From Lacihabitans sp. CCS-44 (GTDB lineage: Bacteria; Bacteroidota; Bacteroidia; Cytophagales; Spirosomataceae), in NCBI RefSeq assembly GCF_024343735.1, contig NZ_RJUE01000061.1:62001-126000 (forward strand): a DNA stretch of 64,000 nt. Reading direction: 5' to 3'. Under the pieces are notes generated by a model, which was not told the origin of the DNA, did no database searches, and saw only the letters and a program-made list of their open reading frames with translations. Position numbers and translations under genes: made by a program. Below are positions 16,110 through 25,700 of the stretch, piece by piece (within the stretch, counting starts at the first letter, position 1; every line of letters begins with the position of its first letter).

Positions 16110-16247
16110 GAAAAGAGTTTTAAAATCTAGCTGAATTTGTGTTATTGTAGCCTTTACAGCATTTAATCTCAAGTTTTTCAAATCTACGGTATTAATAACA
16201 CCTATTTCAAAACGCCTTTTTTCGAATAGCAACGATTTGTTTAGCAC
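16110..16247 (-). pseudogene. remnant of a TolC-family outer-membrane efflux protein
   Basis: Directly after the stop of the MG2/plug gene (minus strand), a short frame reads SLLFEKRRFEIGVINTVDL followed by KNLRLNAVKATITQIQLDFKTLFK. The pattern xRFExGxINxVDLxxxRxxxxxAxxxxxQxxxDFxxxFK is that of the last long helix of TolC-like proteins. There is no N-terminal part, since the frame is blocked upstream, and it soon degrades into a terminator-like hairpin. It is best read as a leftover of a deleted efflux gene. The family call rests on pattern recognition of about 40 residues. Confidence 0.5.
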
Positions 16248-16248
16248 C

Positions 16249-17865
16249 CTATTTCACAATAAAGCTGGTTTCTGAATAAATAGGGCCTAAATTGCTTATT
16301 CCTTGGACTATAACTTTGTATTTACCGCTTAAATCGGATGTGTAAAATTGTAAGGGTGTGTGTTTTTGTTTGGCATCTATTGTCAATTCGGGATTCCAAT
16401 AGAGTGTCTGTCGATTGTCTTGTTCATTTAAATTTTTGACTTCATGGGAGGGCATGTAAAAGGTTTTATTTTGCTGATAACCTTTTAAATTAACTATTTG
16501 AGATGTCTCTTGGATGTTTTTATCTGACTTTTTTTCAACACCATGGGTGTACACGACGTAGACGCAGGTGGACCTGTAAATCATTGCATTTGCTCCTCGT
16601 AAAAGTTCTATTCGTTTTATTTGGCGAGTATCGATGAGTTCTTCCGGTCTATCCACTGCAACTCCATCAAGTAAATATTTTGGAGGATCGGAGCCGATTC
16701 TACATGCTGGTAAAAAATATTTCAACATTTTATAAAAATTATGCTCGTTGCCATCATGTCCATTTGGTAACTGATTATTGTCGAAGTCGACACTAAACGA
16801 AACATCAGATTCTTTATGAAGAGTTGGTAATCCTATTAATGGCGGAGGATTCCTTTTGCCTCTTACAGTTAATTCCTCTAATAATTGAGCATTTAAACTT
16901 AAGGAATCACCATCGGAGATATAGACTGAGGTCTGAGATACCTGTGAAGTAGTTTCTTTTATCAAAGGCAAAGAATCTATTTTATTTGGAATTTTAGGGA
17001 ATTTTATCCAGTGGATTCTCGCATCTGAAACTGCTTTACCTTTCGCATTGTTTATTTGCCAATAGGCTGTTTGCTCGCCTTCAAAGTTTAAATCGGTGAA
17101 AATAAAAAAGCCTGTAGAATCGGTTTTTGCCATGAAGGTTTGCTGACCAAGCAGTAATACTACTTGCCCATTTTTTATGAATGATCCCTTTGATTTTATG
17201 GCTCGTCCCATAAAAAGCAGCTGCTCAGGTTGTTCAGTGTTCATTATTGCTGACAGATTAGTAGAAAACCTTAAACTGTCAACAAGATTAGCTTGTTCGG
17301 CGTTATGGACTGAAATAGAAAGGCTGGCTTCCAATGTGTCGTCGCTTTGAAAAAATAGTTTTATAGCACTACGTCTAGCGTACAGAGTTGAATCAACACT
17401 CACTTTTAAGAAATTCGAAGAGCTGGGTTTTTCAATATTTGTTAAATTTAATAGAGGTTGAATTCCAACATATATTTGTTTCTCGTATGGGTCTTGTTTC
17501 GCTATAACCATGTTTTGGGTAAATGCTCTTAATCTATAAACACCAGGTGCAGTAGATGGCAAAAGGGCTAATGTCCCACTTCCACGGCCGCCATTGGTAA
17601 ACATGGTTTGACTTAAAACTAATTTGCCATCAGGAGCATAAAGTTGTAAATATAAAGGATGGGTATGTTCTAATAATCTATTGTTGGAGGTATTAAAAAG
17701 ATAGGCACTCAACCAGATTTTTTCGCCAGATAAATAACTGGGTTTTGAGGTGTGAATAAAAATGTTAGTCAAAAATGACTTGGAAAATTTCAAGTTTTCC
17801 TGAGCAAAGGCAGATTTGCAAAGGATAAGAGAAAATACTAAAATGTAGGAGCATAATTTTTTCAT
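16249..17865 (-). CDS. MG2 / TonB-plug-like secreted protein (short form)
   Basis: Protein of 538 residues with signal peptide MKKLCSYILVFSLILCKSAFAQ. Residues about 30-130 form an alpha-2-macroglobulin MG2-type domain (IFIHTSKPSYLSGEKIWLSAYLFN...GVYRLRAFTQNMV). The middle has a plug-like segment, with GSDPPKYLLDGVAVDRPEELIDTRQIKRIELLRGANAMIYRS corresponding to the plug's 'ILVDG...IERIEVLRG' part. The C-terminus (TLYWNPELTIDAKQ...YKVIVQGISNLG) matches the end of the larger protein at 51400. No beta-barrel follows, so it is not a transporter. It lies 1 bp after the metallopeptidase gene, so the two form an operon. Role unknown; probably periplasmic or outer-membrane. Confidence 0.8.
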   Translation of the reverse strand: MKKLCSYILVFSLILCKSAFAQENLKFSKSFLTNIFIHTSKPSYLSGEKIWLSAYLFNTSNNRLLEHTHPLYLQLYAPDGKLVLSQTMFTNGGRGSGTLALLPSTAPGVYRLRAFTQNMVIAKQDPYEKQIYVGIQPLLNLTNIEKPSSSNFLKVSVDSTLYARRSAIKLFFQSDDTLEASLSISVHNAEQANLVDSLRFSTNLSAIMNTEQPEQLLFMGRAIKSKGSFIKNGQVVLLLGQQTFMAKTDSTGFFIFTDLNFEGEQTAYWQINNAKGKAVSDARIHWIKFPKIPNKIDSLPLIKETTSQVSQTSVYISDGDSLSLNAQLLEELTVRGKRNPPPLIGLPTLHKESDVSFSVDFDNNQLPNGHDGNEHNFYKMLKYFLPACRIGSDPPKYLLDGVAVDRPEELIDTRQIKRIELLRGANAMIYRSTCVYVVYTHGVEKKSDKNIQETSQIVNLKGYQQNKTFYMPSHEVKNLNEQDNRQTLYWNPELTIDAKQKHTPLQFYTSDLSGKYKVIVQGISNLGPIYSETSFIVK

Positions 17866-17866
17866 A

Positions 17867-18973
17867 TTACAATCTGGTTATTGTAATAAACTCAAAATCG
17901 TATTTATTTAGGCCAAAATAAAGATTCATAGAAATAGGGCTAGCAGCAGTTCCTGCCACTATATCGGTCTGGAATATTAGATGGCCATTAAGCCAAATTA
18001 TAATAAAATTGTCTTTACATCGTAAAACCAAATCGTTTTTGTCCTGGATATCCTGTAGTTTCTTATAATTCACAAAGAATCCCCCACGGTTATCACTTAT
18101 CCCTAAATAGTTGTTGTCACCGTTGCAATTGTTGGAGATTAGGGCATAGCTATTTTCAGGAATATTGTTTGGTCGCCACCCTAACTCAAAGCCTCGTCCA
18201 TATAGTTTGTATCGCAGATGCACTTCGTAATTTTGTAATGGAGTTTCAGCTAATTTTGGAAAAAGTGTGGTCAAAGGAAGTTTAAATTCGCTATTTACTG
18301 TTTCGGTTTTGCCAATCTCCAGGTTCATTCCTGAGGGTAGTATTTTATAGGAAACTGCATTGGAACTACCTTTAACCAATGATTCCAAGGTGGCATTTGA
18401 ATTCCAGGCATTGACTCCTATTACCACCGATTGTTCAGATTGATTGGGTTCCTTCCATTCTATTTTTTCTGAGGACCAGGAAGGAGTGGATGTATTTATA
18501 TCAAAAAGTTCGTCGAGGTAATATTTTTTTCGCAGGTTTCCTATATTTATTGGGACAGAACATTTGTCCACATTATTATCAGTAGTGGCCATCAATGAGC
18601 TGTATTCTCCATTGGGTAGCCTATGGAAACTATGAACCCTTTTTAGCATAAGATGACCCAATTCGTGGAATAGTAATTTTTCCTTTTGTGAATCACTGAA
18701 ATGTAGCCAAACCGAATCAATATCAATAGTGCGGGTTTCTTGAGTGGCATAGCCTGCATAATTGCCCAAAGTTCTGGGGTAATTTGATAATTTAATAGAA
18801 ATCGCCTTTTCCTCTTCTGAAAAAGTTTTGCCTCTTTTTTGGCCTTCTTCAAGAAATTTGTTGAAATAAGAGCTAAAAAGGGGGTCGATAACGGGTTTGA
18901 TGTTGTCAGCTTCCTTACAAGCAAGTAATCCCAAAAGACAGAAAACTGTAAGTACTAGTTGTGGTTTTATCAT
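17867..18973 (-). CDS. lipoprotein zinc metallopeptidase-like protein
   Basis: Protein of 368 residues. The signal ends in the lipobox LLAC (Cys19), so it is probably a lipoprotein. LLFHELGHLMLKR (His103, Glu104, His107) is an HExxH zinc motif preceded by a helical region; a third ligand could not be assigned. The C-terminal half, from about residue 170, is beta-rich (YALISNNCNGDNNYLGISDNRGGFFVNYKKL...IIIWLNGHLIFQTDI) and looks like a lectin/laminin-G-type jelly roll. It is first in a two-gene operon with the MG2/plug protein. Likely a surface or periplasmic peptidase; substrate unknown. Confidence 0.75.
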   Translation of the reverse strand: MIKPQLVLTVFCLLGLLACKEADNIKPVIDPLFSSYFNKFLEEGQKRGKTFSEEEKAISIKLSNYPRTLGNYAGYATQETRTIDIDSVWLHFSDSQKEKLLFHELGHLMLKRVHSFHRLPNGEYSSLMATTDNNVDKCSVPINIGNLRKKYYLDELFDINTSTPSWSSEKIEWKEPNQSEQSVVIGVNAWNSNATLESLVKGSSNAVSYKILPSGMNLEIGKTETVNSEFKLPLTTLFPKLAETPLQNYEVHLRYKLYGRGFELGWRPNNIPENSYALISNNCNGDNNYLGISDNRGGFFVNYKKLQDIQDKNDLVLRCKDNFIIIWLNGHLIFQTDIVAGTAASPISMNLYFGLNKYDFEFITITRL

Positions 18974-19104
18974 AGAATTTTATTTTCAAAGTCTGTTTAT
19001 TGGATAAGTTTCTGAATTGTTCTATTTTTTGCGGTATTCAAATTTAAGGATTTTAAAATTACTATTTGAGGATTTTTAGAATATTTTATTCAATTAGGTT
19101 CCCT

Positions 19105-19455
19105 TTTTAAGCTCTTAACACACGTTTGAAAGCTCTTAGCAAACCCTAAAAAGCTCTTAATATATGTTTGCAAGCTTCTAACAAACGTTCAAAAGCTCTT
19201 AATATATGTTTGCAAGCTTCTAACAAACATTCAAAAGCTCTTAATATATGTTTGCAAGCTCTTAGCAAACGTTCAAAAGCTCTTAATAGATGTTTGCAAG
19301 CTCTTAGCAAACGTTCAAAAGCTCTTAATATATGTTTGCAAGCTCTTAACAAACGTTCAAAAGCTCTTAATACATGTTTGCAAGCTTCTAACAAACGTTC
19401 AAAAGCTCTTAATACATGTCTGTAAGCTCTTAGCTAACTCTGAAAAGCTCTTGGT
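19105..19455. repeat. tandem array 2: 42-bp unit made of two 21-bp halves
   Basis: The core AGCTCTT (sometimes AGCTTCT) recurs every 21 bp without a slip from 19110 to 19446, 17 positions. Alternate halves differ (CAAGCTCTTAGCAAACGTT versus AAAGCTCTTAATATATGTTT), giving a 42-bp unit. Open frames run through both strands; the minus-strand one reads LLRACKHILRAFER repeats, which would form a heptad-like helix, but it has no ribosome-binding context or separate domain. The array is between divergent genes. Sequence unrelated to array 1, same period. Confidence 0.9.
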
Positions 19456-19642
19456 TACGCACTCTTTTGCTATAAAGTATAGGTGAGTTTTTTAGCTGCC
19501 TTTGTTTTTGTAAATAAACTTTTGATGTTTTTCAGAGTGAAATCAAGGACTTAAGAGATCTAAATGCTTATTGGATAGGGGTATTTTCTATATCGAAGCT
19601 CGATTGGGCGGCTTTTAATGGGCATATAGATTTTGAGTTTGC

Positions 19643-19662
19643 ACCTACTAACATTAGTAGTA
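19643..19662. promoter_or_regulatory. palindromic operator candidate upstream of the giant repeat protein
   Basis: Same 20 bp as at 1536-1555 (ACCTACTAACATTAGTAGTA). The inverted repeat is at 19645-19660, 48 bp before the ATG at 19709 and 23 bp before a TAnnTTTG box. Confidence 0.55.
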
Positions 19663-19683
19663 TGGCCTCAATGTATGCATGAG

Positions 19684-19691
19684 TATTTTTG
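19684..19691 (+). promoter_or_regulatory. -7 promoter element of the giant repeat protein
   Basis: TATTTTTG fits TAnnTTTG and is 17 bp before the ATG at 19709. If it is used, the upstream in-frame ATG at 19679 would lie outside the mRNA, which supports the start at 19709. Confidence 0.45.
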
Positions 19692-19708
19692 AGCAAACAT
19701 TATTTGCT

Positions 19709-22700
19709 ATGAAAAAACTTATCCTATTGCTGCTAATTGGTACTTTAAAGGTGGCTTATATTTTTGCACAAGCCCCTGCCAACGATAACTGCTCTGGAGC
19801 AACCGTGCTAACCGTAAACAGCGACAATCTTTGCACAACTACGCTCACAAGTACCACAGTAGGAGCCACAGAAAGTCAGCCGGGTTGTAACTTTACCTTC
19901 GCTGACGACGACGTATGGTTTAAATTCACGGCTACTGCTACCTCGCATAAAATTCAGGTGGCTTCCAACTCTGGAACACTTCAAAATCCTGTATTTGAAG
20001 TGTTTTCGGGCAGCTGCGGTAGCCTAAGTTCCTTGGCTTGTGTAAATAACCAAAATACCTTTTACGATACTGAGCGGACGATTCTGACCAGCCTAACGAT
20101 AGGAAATGAATACTTTATCAGGGTTAATAGCGGCGGAAATTCGGCATTTTCGAGAGGCACTTTTACCATTTGTGTGGCTTTGACCGTACCACCAACCAAC
20201 GACGATTGTGCAGGAGCGATAAGCCTGCTCGTTAACCAAAATCAAACTTGTACTTTAACCAATACCGGAACTTCCGAAGAAGCTACATTGAGCATGGCCA
20301 GCTGTTATTCTGGAAGTCAGGCCGACGACGATGTTTGGTATGAATTTACTGCCACCAGTACGGTTCATAAAATTACTTTGACGCCGGGTACTATCAAATT
20401 TCCAATTTTAGAGATGTTTTCAGGTAACTGCGGAGGCCTGACTTCTCTGTATTGTAAACCCGATTTTATCAATAATTTCACCATTGGAGATCTAACAGTT
20501 GGCCAAAAATATTACCTCAGAGTGTATTCCTATCTTGCTGGCTTCGGTCAATCAGGCACTTTTACAATATGTATAAATGAAGGCTCAGGTATGCCCGCCA
20601 ACGATGGATGTTCAGGAGCGATTGCATTAACCGCCAACAGTGCCAGCTGCGGAGTGCTTACTGCCGGTACCTTAGTCAACGCCACCGGACCTCTGAGTAG
20701 CTCATGCGTTACTGAGCCCATCAGAAACGATGTTTGGTATAAGTTTACTGCTCCCAATGCCGAAATGATTTTGAAACTTTTGAATACCACATTTTCAAGT
20801 GCTAACATGGAGCTTTTTAGTGGCATTTGTGGAAATTTGACGTCTTTGGCTTGTTCAGTAACGAGCGAAAACTTTCTGAGCTATTCCAACTTTACCATTG
20901 GTCAGGAATATTATCTGAGAGTTTGGGACAGATATGGCAGTACAGGTACTTTTGATTTATGCCTATCAAGTACCTTGGCGAATGATAAATCTGATGCTGC
21001 AGTTACTCTGTCAGTAAATAGTGACTTTACATGTACTCTAAAAGCATCTGGAGATAATACGCTAGCCTTGAGCAATGAAACATCCAACAGCACTTGTCCT
21101 CTTATAAAAGATGGCGTTTGGTATAAATTTGCGGCCAATAATGATAGCCTGACCATCCAACTTACGGCTTTGGGTATGGGTTCAAACTCAAGGTTTGAGC
21201 TTTTTCATAAAGAAGGCACAAGTTTGGTATTTTTGGAATCGCAACCGAGGAAACTCTTCAAAACCAACTTTGTAATCGGAGACGAATATTATGTTTTGGT
21301 GTACACTTGTAACGGTTATCCACCCAACAGAGGTACATTTGAGCTTTGTGTTAGTAATTTTCCGCCACCACCGGCCAACGATCGCTGCCAAAATGCTCTT
21401 GCAATGAGTGTAAATCCCAATCAAAGTTGTAGCCTAACTACGTCAGGAACTACCGTTAATGCCTTGGCAGGGGAATCTGCCAACTGCTCTGGAGAGGTAG
21501 ACGACGACGTTTGGTACAGTTTTGTTGCTACGCAAGCCAAGCATTCTATTTCTGTTACACCCGGAACTTTACAAGATCCGGTCTTTCAAGTGTATGAGGG
21601 TACATGTGAGACTTTGAATGAGTTAGACTGTATAAACAACAGCTCTGGTCAGAATACTGAAATGGGTAAAGTGGCAGGTTTGGTGATAGGCAATACATAT
21701 TTTGTTCGGGTGTTTTCATCAAATGTAGGTGCTGGGCAGGGTACATTTAATATATGTGTCAATTTGCCCGTTCCCAACGAAGACTGTGAAGACGCCATAA
21801 TCCTTACACCAGGAGCTACTTGTACGCCTGTAAGTGGAACTTCGGCTGGGGTAACCACAGATACATACGATAATTGTGACTTCTATAAATATGGTGTTTA
21901 TTATAAGTTTACGGCCGCCGGTAGTTCTCAAATCATCAGGCTAACGAAAGGGACTATTCAAAATGTGTACATTGATGTACTTCAAAACAACTGTGGTAAT
22001 ATCAACAGAGTTACGCCTTGTGGCAGCCCAAGTAATGCGGAAGTTGTAGAAAAGGTTGTATCTGGTCTCACAGTCGGTACCGAATATTTGATATGGGTAA
22101 ATACGGAAGATATTGCTGAAGAAGGTACCTTCGATATTTGTGTTTTGAATACTGTGCCGCCCACCAACGACAACTGTGCAACAGCTGCCGTCCTGGCAGT
22201 GAATACGGGCAATGTACCCGTAAATAAAACCTCAGGAACCACTTTATTTGCATCGCAAAGCCAAGTGGGATGTAGCGGAAATGCCGACGACGACGTGTGG
22301 TATAGTTTTACTGCAAGCCAGACGAGCCACCGTGTTTTTTTACAAAAAATAGGTACATTTGAAAACATTATTTTAGAATTATTCAGTGGCTCATGCGGCA
22401 GTTTGGTTTCTAAACAATGTATCTCTTCTGGTTTTGATAATACCAAAAACTCCTCGGCTCTATTGACAAATCTCACAGCGGGAGAAACTTATTTTGTCAG
22501 GGTATATTATCAAGGTACTGTCCCTGGTTCATTCTCTATAGCCATCACTTCGGCTCCACTAAACGATAACTGTGTTTCGGCCGTCACATTGAATCCATCT
22601 ACAGCAGACGATTTTGCTGGTGCCGTGGCTGGAAGTAGCTTTGACGCCACTTTGTCGTCGAATAGCTATTTTAACAATGCCCTCACCGATGATGACGTTT

Positions 22701-25700
22701 GGTATAAGTTTACAGCAACACAAAAAGTACACAGAATAAAACTGAAAGGATGGAAGTCCGATTTGGGTGCCATAGAAGTATTTAAAGGTACTTGCGGAAG
22801 TTTGCTGTATGAAAACTGCTCGCCCACTTTTTCTCCCCAGTGCAACTCTGGCTCTATGTCTTCAGATACATTAATCCTTACGCTTGAAACTTTTGTACCA
22901 GGTCAGACTTACTTTTTTAGGGTTTATAGTATCCATCTTACTGCCAACCAATCGCTTTTTGATGTAGCGGTTACTTCACCTTACATATTGCCTTTTGATG
23001 ATTGCAGCGGAGCTTCGAGTATTCCCGTGGCCGCCACCTCTATTTGTACTACACCTACAATTGTAAACACCAAAGGCTTCAGTACAATCTCTGGCCAGTC
23101 TGGAGGCTGCAACTATGGGGAGGTGAGCGGTCAACCCGAAAAAGACATTTACCTTAAGTTTACGGCTACTGCCAATCAGCATAAAATTAACCTTAAAACG
23201 GGGCAGGGTGGGACTTTGGTTTACCAGCTTTTTTCTGGCACTTGCGGTTCATTGGTATCTATGGGCTGTTCACCAGATTTTGATTCGGTGTCGTATGTGG
23301 GCAATCTCACCATCGGCCAAACCTATTTCATTAGGGTCTTGATGTATTATAACAACATTGAAACCCTGAAAGTATGTATTTCTACACCCGTATTTGTCTC
23401 CAACGACGAATGTGCCGCTGCCATTTCGGTAGTTCCATCTGGCGATGTGGCTGGTTGCAGTATTACTTCAGGAAATTTAGCGGGCAGTTCACAGACACAA
23501 TTCAACGAGTGTGGTGTAATTGGTAACAGCGACAAAAAAATCATGCGGGATGTTTGGTATAAATTCGTGGCCAATTCCACGATTCATAGGCTGTGGTTTT
23601 CTAATGTTTCCATTTTAAAATCCGGCTCCAGCGGGCCAATTCCAAAGTATCTCAAATTTGAAGTGTTCAGTGGTACTTGCAATGCTAAAACGTTTTTGGG
23701 CTGTTCTGGAGCTATTAGTTCTCAGGAAGAAAAGGTCTTTAATAATCTGACGGTTGGCGAAACCTACTTCATCCGAGTTTCGACTTATGATCCTGAATCT
23801 ATTGATTTTCAGTTTTGTATAAAAAATATCTCACCACCCGCCAATGATGTTTGTGCCACTGCTATCAATTTGACGGTTTTTAATAGCTGGTCTAGCCTAA
23901 ATTATACAAAAGGAACTACACTTGATGCCAATCAAACTACTGGCACCAATACCTGTGGCCAAGCTAACAGTTTTGACGTTTGGTACAAATTCACGGCTAC
24001 CAACATTACGCATAGAATAGCTTTCAGGAGCAACAGTGTTCAAAAGGCCATCACGGGCCTAACGCTGGCGGTTTACAGTGGCTCTTGCTCTGCACCAGTG
24101 CACATTGCCTGCAAAACTGGCGATTTCACAAGTCTTTCTGAAGAATTGTTAAATGTGACTGGCTTAACCATCGGCCAAGAGTATTTTGTGAAAGTATATG
24201 CATCCCAAGCCTTGGTTACCCACCAGGGAGGTTTCGAACTTCAGGTACTTAACCCCACCGCACCCACCAATGACCAATGCAGTTCACCTATTGGCCTCAG
24301 CATACAGAGTTCGTCTCAGAGTTTTACCAGTGTCACTTCCGAAACCATCTTAAGTACACTAAGTGCCGAACCAGTGGCTTGTACAGTAACCGGTACTGCC
24401 GACGACGACGTCTGGTATAGCTTCACCCCAACACAAACTTCAGTGCGATTAATCCTTTCTGCTAATTTTATGAACCCGGTATATGTTTTATATACAGGTA
24501 CATGTGGAGGGCTAACAAGTGTGGTTTGCGGTTCTGCCGGTGCTACGGCTACTTCATTAAACAAAATATTGACCAATCTAACCGCCAATACACCTTATTT
24601 GCTGAGGGTGTATAGTTCTTCAAATACACTCAGAGGAAGGGTTTTTGTTGCCCTCACAAGCGATACCTCGCCTCCTGCAAACGACCTTTGTGCCGGTGCC
24701 GTCACCCTCATGCCATCAGCCAATAGCGTACCGAGCTTTACTGAGGGAACCACCGTAAACGCTAAAAACGACAATACTATCTGTTTTGCGGGCAACGAAG
24801 TGTGGTTTAAGTTTGTGGCCACCGCCACTACGCACAGAGTTGTGTATGATGGATACCTTAAAGACCCTGCAATTATAATGTTTTCGGGCACATGCGGAAG
24901 CTTGGCCTTTGTTCCTTCTACTTGTTTTGGAGACATTCATAATATTTCCTTTACGAAATCGGGTTTAACCATTGGCACCACTTATTTTCTGAAAATAGCC
25001 GCTCAGGCTGATGTACTCGCAAACCAAGGCACATTCAAAATCGCCATCATTACGCCTTCTGTGCCTGTAAACGACAATTGTGCAAATGCATTGAGCCTAA
25101 GTGTAAACAGCCCTGCCCAACACTTATCTGCAGACTTGGCTACCAACGAGTTTGCCACTTCCGGCTGTGGTTCTTTCAGCGAAAAAGACGTGTGGTTTAA
25201 ATTCACGGCTACCAGTGCCAAAATGGGCGTGGAGGTAGAAAACCTCAATGCCAACGCCATTATTGGACTTTACAAAGGTGTTTGCCCTTCCCCAAGCTTG
25301 ATAAAATGCTCTTTCAATAGCAACCAAAGTTCATTTAATCAAAATACTTTGATACTCGATAATTTGGTGGTAGGAGATGAATACTTGATAGCGGTGGCTG
25401 CCCGAAGCGGTTTCATGCTTGAATATAAAATCAAATTATACGAGTTTGCAGAAATAAGCCAAAACACACTTTATGGTAATACTTGTTTTACCGCCAATTT
25501 AGTGACAAATCCTTCATTTGAAGACCCTCAAACCTGCCCGACCTCATTTGTGCCTACACCATCAGCTCCCGGCCAATGGTTGAGTCCCAATCTGGGTTGG
25601 ACCATACCAACCACCGGGTCGTCAGATTATTTTAACAGCTGTGCCGATTACATAGCGGCCATCGAAACGCCAAGAAATACTACTTTTGGTATTCAAACAC

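Larger units (their letters stand above)
18974..19708. other. divergent intergenic region containing array 2 and a promoter
   Basis: About 735 bp between the metallopeptidase gene and the giant repeat protein, holding the 21-bp-step array (19105-19455) and the palindromic promoter at 19643-19691. The 19455-19640 stretch shows nothing I recognise. Confidence 0.7.

Noticed and set aside
19146-19425. Open frames through array 2 (LLRACKHILRAFER and SKALNICLQA repeats)
   Set aside because: Same reason as array 1; the helical appearance of one frame is interesting, but not enough to call a gene.
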